Shown here in pieces: positions 38,157 through 46,873 of a stretch of 64,000 bases of DNA. This DNA is from CBDBDZ01 sp965204215 (lineage in GTDB: Bacteria > Pseudomonadota > Gammaproteobacteria > Pseudomonadales > GM7GCV1): NCBI GenBank assembly GCA_965204215.1, contig CBDBDZ010000012.1, positions 1 to 64,000 of the forward strand, given 5' to 3'. The notes under the pieces are model-generated. The model was not told the origin of the DNA, ran no database searches, and saw only the letters and a program-made list of their open reading frames with translations. The position numbers and the translations under genes are program-made. Every line of letters starts with the position of its first letter. Positions within the stretch are counted from its first letter, which is position 1.

Positions 38157-39392
38157 TTAATCTGACTCAAGTTGGTCAATGGTTTTAATATTATCAGAGG
38201 GCAATGGTGTTTGACACATTTCTAAATGCAAACGCCCTCCTGATTTATAGCTATGCTTTTGAATAACATCCAGATTAAGCTCTATACCTAACCCTGCATC
38301 AGTTGGAGCATGCAAATAACCTTCTTCCCAATGCAACCGTTTATTGTTGACGAGCGCATCGTGAAATTCGGTATGAATTGTTTCCAAAATTAAAAAATTA
38401 GGCAAGGTGAAAGCCAGATGCGCCGCGGCAGCGTAGGCGACAGGGCCGCAATATATATGCGGCGCAATTTGAGCATTATATAGTTCTGCCAATGCCGCTA
38501 TTTTTTTGGTTTCCCATAACCCACCACTGCGCCCAACATTGGGTTGCAATATGGTAGCACCGTTGACCAAGGCGCGGTGAAATTCTGTTTTTGTCGTTAA
38601 ACGCTCCCCTGTAGCAATTGGTATAGTGGTTGCATTAGCTACGGTTTGTAAAGACTCTAATTGGTCTGGCGGGCAAGGTTCTTCAAACCAAAGCGGGTCG
38701 AAAGCTTCTACACGCTGTGCCAGTCGAATAGCTGATGATGTCGTCATTTGACCATGTGTACCTAATAATATATCCATCTTATCGCCCACCGCTTCGCGAA
38801 TGGCTTTAATATTAACCTCAGTTCTTACAAGTTCTGCTATTGATAACTCTCTGCCTCCTTGAAAACTGTAGGGGCCTGCCGGGTCTTGTTTGATGGCAGT
38901 AAAGCCTTTATCCTTATATTTCAATGCCGCTTTAGCTGCTAAATCTGCATTGTGGTAAACATCACCTCCTGCATCGGCTGTATTATCTAAAATATCATTA
39001 TAAAGGTAGGTATAAGTTCGCAATTTATCGTGAAAACGCCCGCCCAGCAACTGATAAGTAGGGACATTATGTGCTTTGCCTAAAATATCCCATATTGCCA
39101 TTTCGATACCGCTAAAAACCCCCATCATGGAAATATCCGGCCGACCTGTAAAACCCGCTGAATAAATCTTTCTAAACAGCATTTCAATACGATGAGGGTC
39201 AGCACCTGCAATAAACCGGTAAAAAGTATCTTCTATCATGTTGCAGGCAATATCACCAGACACGGGTATGCCATAACACTCCCCTATTCCTTCAAGTCCA
39301 TTGTCAGTTTTTAATTGCAACAACACCCAAAACGAACCACCTATTGCCGTAGGTGGAACTGTTACCCATGTTTGAATGTCTGTTAGTTTCAT
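38157..39392 (-). CDS. Enolase-superfamily dehydratase/racemase (mandelate racemase type)
   Basis: 411 residues from ATG 39392 (MKLTDIQTWVTVPP); an upstream TTG is weaker. It has the N-terminal capping domain and a TIM barrel with KxD-like FTAIKQDPAG, metal ligands WFEEPCPP (Glu) and IATGERLTT (Glu), and the C-terminal APHIYCGPVAYAAAAHLA. The usual first metal aspartate before HG appears as LLGTHGQ, with Gly where Asp is expected, so metal binding differs or the ligand is shifted. The overall form resembles sugar-acid (galactonate-like) dehydratases, but the substrate cannot be assigned. Next to the lipoprotein esterase and divergent from the VWA gene. Confidence 0.82.
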   Translation of the reverse strand: MKLTDIQTWVTVPPTAIGGSFWVLLQLKTDNGLEGIGECYGIPVSGDIACNMIEDTFYRFIAGADPHRIEMLFRKIYSAGFTGRPDISMMGVFSGIEMAIWDILGKAHNVPTYQLLGGRFHDKLRTYTYLYNDILDNTADAGGDVYHNADLAAKAALKYKDKGFTAIKQDPAGPYSFQGGRELSIAELVRTEVNIKAIREAVGDKMDILLGTHGQMTTSSAIRLAQRVEAFDPLWFEEPCPPDQLESLQTVANATTIPIATGERLTTKTEFHRALVNGATILQPNVGRSGGLWETKKIAALAELYNAQIAPHIYCGPVAYAAAAHLAFTLPNFLILETIHTEFHDALVNNKRLHWEEGYLHAPTDAGLGIELNLDVIQKHSYKSGGRLHLEMCQTPLPSDNIKTIDQLESD

Positions 39393-39482
39393 CGCTATCA
39401 AATCATTGTATAATATTCACAGTGTAGTGCTTTGCCTTATACCCCACATTTACAACAAATTATCCAATTATAGCAAAAAAAC

Positions 39483-40460
39483 TTGAAAACCAAACGCCGC
39501 AATGAAGATTCCGTAATATCCTTTTTAGATATTATTTGCTGTGGTTTTGGTGCCATTGTGCTGCTGTTATTATTAATAAAAACAGGTGGAGAAGGCGCTT
39601 TACGAGGTGATAATCAAGACAAAATTACCAGCACCATTAAGCGCATTCAGGAAGAAATATATAGCATTCGCGGTGAAACCGATGTAGCCATTCAAGAACT
39701 TAACGCCAAACAGGAACAATTATCTCAATATAAAGAGCGCATTGCTATACTGCGCCTGGAACAAGAAAAACTGTTGAATGAGTTACAAAGTAGCGACAAT
39801 ATTGCAGGCAAGCAACAAGCGGAAAAACAGCAGTATGAATTAGCACTTCAACAGCTAACTGAAACCATCAAAAATTTGGTTAAAAAAGATGATAACGACT
39901 ATATTGGTGGGGTGCCTGTGGATTCGGAATACATTATATTTATTATTGATACATCAGGCAGTATGGCATCAGTAGCCTGGGGGCGACTGTTGCGTGAAGT
40001 GGAAGATATTTTGTCGATTTACCCTGATGTAAAAGGAATTCAAGTCATGAATGATATGGGCAATTATATGTACAACAGTTACGCCAACCGCTGGATACCC
40101 GATAGCCCCAAACGTCGCCAATTAATTATAAAAACATTGACTAATTGGCGACCTTTCAGTAATAGCAGCCCGGTTGAAGGTATTACTGCGGCTATCAAAA
40201 CCTATTATTCACCCAAACATAAAATTAGCCTTTATGTGATGGGCGATGATTTTAGCGGCAATATCAATGGAGTTCTAAAACAGGTAGTGAAACTTAATCC
40301 AAAAAATGCTCAAGGTGAATCCTTAGTCAGAATTCATGCTATTGGCTTTCCTGTAGCTTATTCGCAAGCCAGGCAAACGAATCAGCATTTTGCAAGTCTA
40401 ATGCGTAACCTGGCGGAACAAAACAGTGGTGCTTTCGTTGGCTTAAACTCGAATAATTAA
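39483..40460 (+). CDS. Membrane-anchored VWA-domain protein
   Basis: 325 residues. It begins KTKRRNEDSVISFLDIICCGFGAIVLLLLLIKTG, a charged end then one membrane segment (12-32) with a GFGA pattern, as in a known group of VWA proteins. A coiled coil spans about 45-132. The VWA domain follows with MIDAS DTSGS (156-160) and MGDDFSGN, so a divalent metal is expected. The start is TTG 39483; an in-frame TAG lies four codons upstream and there is no ATG. The domain should face the periplasm. Function is unknown; VWA domains mediate protein contact. It begins a compact cluster with two lipoproteins and an M48 protease. Confidence 0.78.
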   Translation: MKTKRRNEDSVISFLDIICCGFGAIVLLLLLIKTGGEGALRGDNQDKITSTIKRIQEEIYSIRGETDVAIQELNAKQEQLSQYKERIAILRLEQEKLLNELQSSDNIAGKQQAEKQQYELALQQLTETIKNLVKKDDNDYIGGVPVDSEYIIFIIDTSGSMASVAWGRLLREVEDILSIYPDVKGIQVMNDMGNYMYNSYANRWIPDSPKRRQLIIKTLTNWRPFSNSSPVEGITAAIKTYYSPKHKISLYVMGDDFSGNINGVLKQVVKLNPKNAQGESLVRIHAIGFPVAYSQARQTNQHFASLMRNLAEQNSGAFVGLNSNN

Positions 40461-40463
40461 ACA

Positions 40464-41198
40464 ATGCATAAACTTTTGGCTACCTCTATTAATTCGCTCC
40501 TGCGAATTAATAGATTCGAAAATAAAAAATGCAATTTTTATTTTCTCGCAAAATCAACTGTTTACAACAGCCGATTTTGTCAGTATATCCTATACTACCC
40601 GGAAACCTCAATAAATAGAGGTTCCCTTTTAACAATTGCTCTTTGCTTAATGACATTTTCCCTGCTTGGTAGCTGTTCTAATCATATAAAAATTAGTCCA
40701 AAACCGCTCACTCCACTGGTTGAACCATTACATGTGCCGGTAGGACTAATTACAGAAAAGGACTTTAAGAAATTAAAAGTTAAGCAACGCAATGCAGAAA
40801 ACACCCGTACTCGCAGAACCTTTATTATTGGTCCTGCACAGCATTTATTATTTACCAATCTTATCGATGCTATCTCTGGTGACCACCGCTCAACGCCCAC
40901 TATACTTGTTAAACCTGTCTTATCACAATATAAAGTCTCTGACCCTGTCGCCGGCGGTTCTGCAAAGTATGAAGTTTGGTTAACTTACAAAATAATGTTA
41001 CACAATACACTGACCAATCAGCAAGAGGTTTGGGTATTGCAAAGTTATGGCGCAGCCAAAGAACCAGCATTGAGTATTGAGAATGCCAGCTTCAACAAAG
41101 CCACTCAAAAAGCTATCAGGCAATTCGGTACTCTATTTTTAACCCAGTACCGTAAACGCAATATTTTTCAGCAACTGACTCAAGCATCGGTACAATGA
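40464..41198 (+). CDS. Putative lipoprotein of the VWA cluster (start uncertain)
   Basis: As drawn, 244 residues from ATG 40464, but the first 60 are encoded by the hairpin array and look non-coding. A lipobox LLGSC is at about residue 71; the true signal peptide probably begins near LLTIALCLMTFS, with ATG 40650 or a non-standard start. The mature part has about 170 residues of mixed strand and helix, with TRRTFIIGPAQHLLFTNLIDAI and YEVWLTYKIMLHNTL, and no family I recognise. Its stop overlaps the next start by ATGA, so it is translated together with the second lipoprotein. Confidence 0.65.
   Translation: MHKLLATSINSLLRINRFENKKCNFYFLAKSTVYNSRFCQYILYYPETSINRGSLLTIALCLMTFSLLGSCSNHIKISPKPLTPLVEPLHVPVGLITEKDFKKLKVKQRNAENTRTRRTFIIGPAQHLLFTNLIDAISGDHRSTPTILVKPVLSQYKVSDPVAGGSAKYEVWLTYKIMLHNTLTNQQEVWVLQSYGAAKEPALSIENASFNKATQKAIRQFGTLFLTQYRKRNIFQQLTQASVQ
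40485..40630 (+). promoter_or_regulatory. Three consecutive hairpins after the VWA gene
   Basis: Hairpin 1: perfect 13-bp arms TCTATTAATTCGC/GCGAATTAATAGA around TCCT (40485-40514), the same AGGA/TCCT loop as repeat family B. Hairpin 2: perfect 11-bp arms GAAAATAAAAA/TTTTTATTTTC (40518-40545). Hairpin 3: GGAAACCTC/GAGGTTCC followed by CTTTT (40601-40630), terminator-like. They lie inside the apparent N-terminal extension of the next reading frame, so this stretch is more likely RNA structure than protein. Possible attenuator or processing sites. Confidence 0.6.
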
Positions 41199-41890
41199 AA
41201 ACAATCGTTGCTCTCACTCTAGTTGCTTTTATTTCTGGGTGCACTTATGTCAATGTCGATAAAATTGAAATTGACCAGCCTGTTGCTATACAAGAGGGCG
41301 AGTCTATTGTTATTCTTAAAGCCGAACACCCTCAAGCTGTTACGGAAAGCAGCTTGATTAGCTGCTTAAATAAACATCTAAGAAAGTCCAACCCTAAGCT
41401 TAATGTGCTAAAAGAAAAAGAGTTTGTAAACAATTTTTACCCATGGTTTGAACCCGAAGTCGCACCTTCTACCCCCGGCAAATTGGAGGAGCTAATGACA
41501 AGACCGCTTGTGGTTAAAAAATTATCCGAACTTAAATTAAACTATCTTATTTGGGTAACAGGTTCAACCGAATCACACGATAACAAACTGGCGCTAGCCT
41601 GTGGACCCCAAGGCTGTTTAGGTTTTGGTTCGTGGAAGAATACAGGCAATTATGAAGCGATTATTTGGAGACTTGACAGGTTGAGTCACTCTAAAGTAAC
41701 TGATTCCAACACATCCGACACTACACAAGCAAGTCGTCTGGAAATAGGCAGAATTAGCACTGATGCCACAGGAACGTCCTACCTTCCTGCTGTCGTCGTT
41801 CCTCTACCTATACTCGCCAGAGTGCAAGCTAGAGCTTGCACAGGGATGGGTAAAGAACTAGCCAAGTTTTTCAGCGATGCCTCTGCATAA
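41195..41890 (+). CDS. Putative lipoprotein of the VWA cluster
   Basis: 231 residues with a clear lipoprotein signal (MKTIVALTLVAFISGCTY, lipobox ISGC). The mature domain has AVTESSLISCLNKHLRK, VKKLSELKLNYLIWVTGSTE and a CGPQGCLGFGSW loop with two cysteines that may form a disulfide. No family recognised. Its layout (short conserved strand-helix domain on an outer-membrane anchor) resembles lipoproteins that serve as partners of envelope machines. It overlaps both neighbours (4 nt upstream, 14 nt downstream), so the operon is tightly coupled. Confidence 0.75.
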   Translation: MKTIVALTLVAFISGCTYVNVDKIEIDQPVAIQEGESIVILKAEHPQAVTESSLISCLNKHLRKSNPKLNVLKEKEFVNNFYPWFEPEVAPSTPGKLEELMTRPLVVKKLSELKLNYLIWVTGSTESHDNKLALACGPQGCLGFGSWKNTGNYEAIIWRLDRLSHSKVTDSNTSDTTQASRLEIGRISTDATGTSYLPAVVVPLPILARVQARACTGMGKELAKFFSDASA

Positions 41891-43211
41891 ACTCCTGATA
41901 CTCATTTTAGCACTGATTAGCTCTTACAGCTATTCTCAAACCAGTCACAAGCAAATCATTGAAGCTACACCGCTGTATCCAGATGAAGAATTAGCAACAT
42001 ATGTTCAGTCTGTTCTTGATAAGTTGGTAAGTGCCAATACCAAAGGCAAAAAACGCTACCTGGTCTACGTACTCGACAGCCCCGACATCAATGCATTTAT
42101 AACTCCAGCTGGTAACATGTATATATATAGAGGGCTACTTAACCATGTAACTTCCGAGGCTGAATTAGCTGGTATTCTTGCACATGAACTTGCACACATA
42201 CGCGACAGACACGCTCTTAAATTAAAGTCTTCTACTGCACTACAAAATGTTGTTTCTATAGCAGCAGCCATTACTGCAAGAAGCAGTGAAGTGGGTAATG
42301 TGGTGGGAATTTTTGCCAAAGCGCAGAAAAGTGGTTTTGGGCGCAAACTTGAACTAAGAGCCGACGAGCTAGGCGCAAAGTATTTATACAACGCAGGCTA
42401 TTCACCTTTCGCACTAATTGATGTATTAACCTTATTAAAAAATCACCAGCGTTTCGTCACATATAAAGCCAAGTTGCAAGGGCAAGGCTTTCAAACATAC
42501 CACGGCGTTTTTGCTAGCCACCCGCGCAACGACAAGCGCCTGCTAGAAGTGATAGAACAAGCAGGAGAACTGCCTCCCAATGAGGATTTTATTGGCAGAA
42601 AAGAAGTACGTTTAGCTCTTGAAGGTGTTGTCTATGGCGACAATGCCATAACAGCAAATACAGATACCTTTGCCTACATTCATCGCAAACACGGCATAGC
42701 AGTTGACCTTGGCAATAACTGGCAAACTAAAGAAAATGGTGATACGGTTACTTTTTATTCTGAAACTGATGGAATTTCTTTAGCATTTGAAACTTTTAGG
42801 GAAGCAAGACACCATTGCAATAACTCTATCGACAGTGCTATAGCAAAGCCTTTAAACAATCACGACATCGGCTATTATTTAATACGGCAACCTAACCTGC
42901 TTGCCTGCATTCAAATAGGCACCAGAAGTTTTCATTTTGTGGGAAACAGTTCCAACCCTCCATTATCAGAACAAGATATAGACCAGCTACTGGTGATTAT
43001 CAACACTTTTCGACGAGTTAGCCGTAGCGATTACCAAGCCAACAATACCAAAAACATTTACTACCAGCGCGCCCAGCCAGGCGATACTTTTGCCAAATTA
43101 GCCCGCAATCAAATTTTAGGGAAGCACACCGAAGATTACTTGCGTCTGATTAATAGCTTTTACCCCAAAGGTGAGCCTGAGCCAGGGTATTGGCTAAAAC
43201 TCGTCAAGTAA
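41877..43211 (+). CDS. Secreted M48-family metalloprotease
   Basis: 444 residues. Signal peptide (KLLILILALISSYSYSQ) then the M48 catalytic domain with HELAH at 103-107 and the downstream glutamate in ELRADELGAKY, which complete the zinc site. The C-terminal domain reads QPGDTFAKLARN...YLRLINSFYPKGEP, a LysM-like or family-specific module found in BepA/LoiP-like proteases. Such proteins degrade or help fold misassembled outer-membrane proteins in the periplasm. It overlaps the second lipoprotein gene by 14 nt, so it belongs to the VWA cluster. Confidence 0.9.
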   Translation: MPLHKLLILILALISSYSYSQTSHKQIIEATPLYPDEELATYVQSVLDKLVSANTKGKKRYLVYVLDSPDINAFITPAGNMYIYRGLLNHVTSEAELAGILAHELAHIRDRHALKLKSSTALQNVVSIAAAITARSSEVGNVVGIFAKAQKSGFGRKLELRADELGAKYLYNAGYSPFALIDVLTLLKNHQRFVTYKAKLQGQGFQTYHGVFASHPRNDKRLLEVIEQAGELPPNEDFIGRKEVRLALEGVVYGDNAITANTDTFAYIHRKHGIAVDLGNNWQTKENGDTVTFYSETDGISLAFETFREARHHCNNSIDSAIAKPLNNHDIGYYLIRQPNLLACIQIGTRSFHFVGNSSNPPLSEQDIDQLLVIINTFRRVSRSDYQANNTKNIYYQRAQPGDTFAKLARNQILGKHTEDYLRLINSFYPKGEPEPGYWLKLVK

Positions 43212-43225
43212 CATATAATAGCTGA

Positions 43226-43498
43226 ATGAATCATCAACAAGTCCTATGGGCATCCAGACGAGGCATGTTAGAACTGGATATTTTGCTGGAAGGGTTTTCA
43301 CGCAACACCTATCCACAGCTAAGCAAAAACATACAACAATGTTTTCAACAGTTTTTAAATGAGACTGATCAAGATTTATTTGATTGGCTACTTAAAAAGA
43401 AAGTGCCTGAGTACGCGCATTACATCGAATTAATTGAACTGATACACACTAGCAACAAGGATAGAAATGAAAAACAAAACGTATACCTGTCAGCTTAA
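43226..43498 (+). CDS. sdhE: FAD assembly factor SdhE
   Basis: 90 residues. WASRRGMLELD carries the conserved RGxxE motif (R12-G13...E16) that contacts the succinate dehydrogenase flavoprotein. FNETDQDLFDWLLKK is also family-typical. SdhE promotes covalent flavin attachment to SdhA. ATG 43226. It overlaps ygfX by 32 nt, the same sdhE-ygfX pair as in E. coli (also described there as the CptBA toxin-antitoxin system). Confidence 0.94.
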   Translation: MNHQQVLWASRRGMLELDILLEGFSRNTYPQLSKNIQQCFQQFLNETDQDLFDWLLKKKVPEYAHYIELIELIHTSNKDRNEKQNVYLSA

Positions 43499-43887
43499 CC
43501 TATTAGCGCCTAAACGACTTATTCAGCAATATTTTATTGTGGTAACTTTTATCTTCTACTGTGGTTTATATTCCTTAAATACGTTAGAAACACTACAGCA
43601 CCTTCCATTAATTTGTTGGTTTGTCGCTTCCTTAGGCATTCCTGTGATTTTAGCCTACGGCTACAACAAAACGCTGAATCAATACCCTTGTATTCTTGCC
43701 TTCAACAATAATCAGTGGTATTACAACAACCAACCTATATGCGTGTTATCTTGTTTGTTTTTAGGAAATTATTTGATGCTGGTCACCATTAAGGCAAAAC
43801 AAAAAACCGTTACATTAATCATCAACCAGCACTCTACTAATGAAAAACAATTGCACCAGTTACGAGTTTTAATGGTTATAAAAAGAA

Positions 43888-43913
<26 letters not shown>
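43467..43913 (+). CDS. ygfX: YgfX/CptA-like membrane protein
   Basis: 148 residues. Two membrane segments near the N-terminus (YFIVVTFIFYCGLYSL and LPLICWFVASLGIPVIL), then a soluble tail, as in YgfX. In E. coli the YgfX homologue affects the cytoskeleton proteins MreB and FtsZ as a toxin-like partner of SdhE. A Shine-Dalgarno AAGGA precedes the ATG within sdhE. The last nine codons (RTSPAPSGT and stop) lie on the antisense of the 3' end of the SRP RNA gene, so the two transcripts overlap tail to tail. Confidence 0.85.
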
Positions 43914-43984
<71 letters not shown>

Positions 43985-43991
43985 CGTCGAT

Positions 43992-43997
43992 ATTATA
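43992..43997 (-). promoter_or_regulatory. -10 box of ffs
   Basis: A perfect TATAAT on the minus strand lies 7 bp before the first stem base of the SRP RNA, the correct distance for a promoter of a stable RNA. The -35 is not close to consensus. Confidence 0.55.
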
Positions 43998-44085
43998 ACA
44001 AGGTTTTGCACTAACTGCTACGCATAAAACCTGTAGGAGATTTACAATCTGGGTTAATAAAATGAAAGTGATACAAATCATATAC

Positions 44086-45291
44086 CTATTGATACCTGGT
44101 ATCTTTTTTATTCCGGGTAACATCGTACCCATACAAATAATCTTGTCGTTTATGAATTAAAAATGGCGCTAACTTACCAGACAACCACATGGGACTATAA
44201 GTGGCTAATTGACTTAACCTTGTACGTTTATGGAAAGTTTTGGCATTTTTTCTTGAATATGCCTGGACCATAGATGCACGTTTATAACGTGCGCTCTGGT
44301 AAACCTTTAAGTCATCTCTAACAGAGTTACAAACCGATAATTGCTGTGACAATACCCAAGCATCTTCAACAGCCATAGCTGCCCCTTGAGCCATAAAGGG
44401 CAACATGGGGTGCGCAGCATCTCCTAAAAGCGCGACTCTGTTATCAACCCAGGTGCCTAATGGTTCTCGGTCAAATAATGCCCATCGGTATAATTCATCA
44501 GCCTGTTTAAACATATTGATGATTGTTGAATGCCAACCTTTAAATTCAGCTAAGGCTTCTTCTGCACTACCTTTTTCTGTCCAGGATTCAGCAACCCAAT
44601 TATCTTGTTCCACCACCGCAACCAAATTAGCTAATGTACCTTGCCGTAGCTGATAGGTCACGCAATGCTTGTCCTTGCCCATCCAGACACATGCTGTTGG
44701 TCCAGGAGCAAAAACGCCTAACTTTTCCATAGGCACTACCGCCCGCCAGGCTACGTTTCCAGTAAATATTGGCACATCTTTACCCAACATCTGGCTGCGT
44801 ATTGGAGAATGTATGCCATCAGCACCAATTAACACATCACCTTCAATTCCAAAACCATTTGATGTTGTTACTGCCAATTTATTCGCTGTATGTCGATACC
44901 CTGTCACCTCATGTCCAAACCGAATACCTTCATGACTTCTTTCTCGCAAAGCTGCCTCAAGCACAGCAATAAAGTCAGCTCTATGAATATGTAAATAAGA
45001 TGAACCCCAGCGCTTAATAGCAGTATCAGCAAGAGGAACATTAAATAACTCCATACCTGATATACCCATTCGCGCTTCAATGGACTTTGGTCTAAAGCCG
45101 ATTTTCGTCAAGCGTTCATCAAGATCAAGAGCTTCAAACACTTTCATTGCATTTGGCGAAATCTGAATACCTGCCCCAATTTCACACAATTCTAAAGTGC
45201 GCTCTAAAATAATCACTTCATGACCAAATTTAAGTGCACACAGAGCCGCTGTTAAGCCTCCAATTCCAGCACCAGAGATAATAATTTTCAT
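44086..45291 (-). CDS. FAD-dependent aromatic monooxygenase (salicylate-hydroxylase-like)
   Basis: 401 residues from ATG 45291 (MKIIISGAGIGGLTAALC); the longer frame upstream is not protein-like. It has the FAD fingerprint GAGIGG near the N-terminus, the second motif GADGIHSPIR, and LLGDAAHPMLPFMAQGAAMAVEDAW (FAD ribityl/GD motif). The architecture is that of group A flavin hydroxylases acting on salicylate, 3-hydroxybenzoate or similar aromatic acids with NAD(P)H and O2. The actual substrate is unknown, as there are no ring-cleavage genes nearby. A family B repeat lies just upstream of its start. Confidence 0.9.
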   Translation of the reverse strand: MKIIISGAGIGGLTAALCALKFGHEVIILERTLELCEIGAGIQISPNAMKVFEALDLDERLTKIGFRPKSIEARMGISGMELFNVPLADTAIKRWGSSYLHIHRADFIAVLEAALRERSHEGIRFGHEVTGYRHTANKLAVTTSNGFGIEGDVLIGADGIHSPIRSQMLGKDVPIFTGNVAWRAVVPMEKLGVFAPGPTACVWMGKDKHCVTYQLRQGTLANLVAVVEQDNWVAESWTEKGSAEEALAEFKGWHSTIINMFKQADELYRWALFDREPLGTWVDNRVALLGDAAHPMLPFMAQGAAMAVEDAWVLSQQLSVCNSVRDDLKVYQSARYKRASMVQAYSRKNAKTFHKRTRLSQLATYSPMWLSGKLAPFLIHKRQDYLYGYDVTRNKKDTRYQ

Positions 45292-45295
45292 AATA

Positions 45296-45466
45296 TTAAT
45301 ACGGCATGAAAATACCGAGCTAATATGTGGCTCAAGGAAGTGCCACCCCGACGAGCGACAGCTCGGTCGCGAACCCTTGAAATACAAGAAAATTCGCATA
45401 TTTTCGCCAGTATTTCAAGGGTGACAAATAAAATACGCAGGAGCGTTATTTTATTGCCAGGTTAAT
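45296..45466 (+). repeat. Hairpin-rich dispersed repeat, family B copy 3 (longest)
   Basis: Flanked by TTAAT at 45296-45300 and 45462-45466. Its left 80 bp and right 45 bp match 5742-5869 closely. It has one extra hairpin, CCCTTGAAATAC/GTATTTCAAGGG (about 45374-45421), enclosing GAAAATTCGCATATTTTC. With the CGACGAGC/GCTCGGTCG and AATAAAATACGC stems it is a chain of at least three hairpins. It has no reading frame. It lies in the divergent gap between the monooxygenase gene and the CNNM gene (45292-45577). Confidence 0.75.
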
Positions 45467-45577
45467 ATGTTAGCTACTATATACCAACAAACACACCAAT
45501 TTCCAGTCGATTACCATTGCCTTAACTAACTTTTTCCTGCAATATGTCCACCTATTTAACTATTGAGGCATTCTTCA

Positions 45578-46873
45578 TTGGTAGATGCATCTACAGGATC
45601 CCTTGTTGTCTTCCTAACCTTTTTAATTTTTTTATCAGCCTACTTTTCCAGTTCCGAAACGGGTTTATTCTCTCTCAACCGTTATCGTCTTAAATATATG
45701 AGCAAGCGCTCAAGAGGAGCAAAGCGCGCGCAGAAACTACTGCAACGCCCAGACCGCACTATGGGTCTTATTCTAATAGGTAATAACGCCGTCAATATTA
45801 TGGCAGCAATTACTGCTGATATTATTTTCTCTCGCATTTTTGGCCCTAGTGCTGGCTTTTGGGCAACCACTGTTCTACTTACTTTAATTATGCTGGTGTT
45901 TGCCGAGGTTACACCTAAAACACTTGCGGCGGCACATCCAGAGTCTATAGCTTTTCGCTCCAGCCATGTTTTACGCCCATTAATGAAACTCATGCTTCCC
46001 TTTGTGATATTTATTAATTGGATAACAAACGCTTTAGTGCGATTGTTTGGCATTGACCCTACCAAACTTAACAGCAATACTTTAAACTCGGAAGAGTTAA
46101 GGCAGCTGGTAACTGACGATGAGAGCCAACTTTCTGACCAGCATCAAGATTTGTTATCGAATGTATTGGATTTAGAAAATTTGACCATCCAGGATATTAT
46201 GACTCCCAGAGGAGAAATTTACGGTATTGATTTACAAGAACCTATCGAATCCATTGAAGCCAATATTCTAAGCAGTGACTATACCAGAGTACCTCTGTAT
46301 GAAGGTAACATTAACCAGATTATTGGCGTACTGCATTTACGTAAAATTAATATAGCTCTGGCGAGCGATGAAGTGAGCTTGTCCGTTGAAGCTTTATATC
46401 GGTTTGCCGATGAACCTTATTTTGTTCCCGACAGCACCACGTTACAACACCAACTCATTCAATTTCAAAAGCACAAACAGCGCTTTGGTTTCGTAATTAA
46501 CGAATACGGCGATTTACAAGGTTTGGTAACACTAGATGACCTATTAGAAGAAATTGTCGGCAGTTATACTACTAATGAAAATAACGAAGATGATATTATT
46601 CAAATTGAGGGCGATGGTTTTATTATTGATGCCACCGCTAATATTCGAGAAATTAACAAATCTAATCAATGGGATATCCCTACCGATGGACCAAAAACCA
46701 TTAACGGATTAATTATAGAACACGTTGAATTTATTCCTGAAGAGAACCTTTGTGTAAGAATAGGTAACTACCTTGTAGAAACCCGTTCCATTAGTAAAAC
46801 GGGTATCGAAACGGCTTTTATACGCCGTGTAACCAAAAGTAACTCTACAACAAGCTACAATGAAGATGATTAA
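45578..46873 (+). CDS. CNNM/CorC-family membrane protein with CBS pair
   Basis: About 431 residues from TTG 45578, which has GAGG 9 nt upstream; a TTG at 45563 is the alternative. The N-terminal DUF21 membrane domain (SSSETGLFSLNRYRLKYMSK, then ILIGNNAVNIMAAI and FAEVTPKTLAAAHPE) is followed by two CBS domains (DIMTPRGEIYGIDLQEPIE, TRVPLYEGNINQIIGVLHLRK, FVINEYGDLQGLVTLDDLLEEIVG) and a CorC_HlyC domain. The layout matches E. coli YfjD. Relatives are linked to magnesium and cobalt efflux or ion balance; the exact ion is unknown. The stop overlaps the DUF547 gene start. Confidence 0.92.
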   Translation: MVDASTGSLVVFLTFLIFLSAYFSSSETGLFSLNRYRLKYMSKRSRGAKRAQKLLQRPDRTMGLILIGNNAVNIMAAITADIIFSRIFGPSAGFWATTVLLTLIMLVFAEVTPKTLAAAHPESIAFRSSHVLRPLMKLMLPFVIFINWITNALVRLFGIDPTKLNSNTLNSEELRQLVTDDESQLSDQHQDLLSNVLDLENLTIQDIMTPRGEIYGIDLQEPIESIEANILSSDYTRVPLYEGNINQIIGVLHLRKINIALASDEVSLSVEALYRFADEPYFVPDSTTLQHQLIQFQKHKQRFGFVINEYGDLQGLVTLDDLLEEIVGSYTTNENNEDDIIQIEGDGFIIDATANIREINKSNQWDIPTDGPKTINGLIIEHVEFIPEENLCVRIGNYLVETRSISKTGIETAFIRRVTKSNSTTSYNEDD

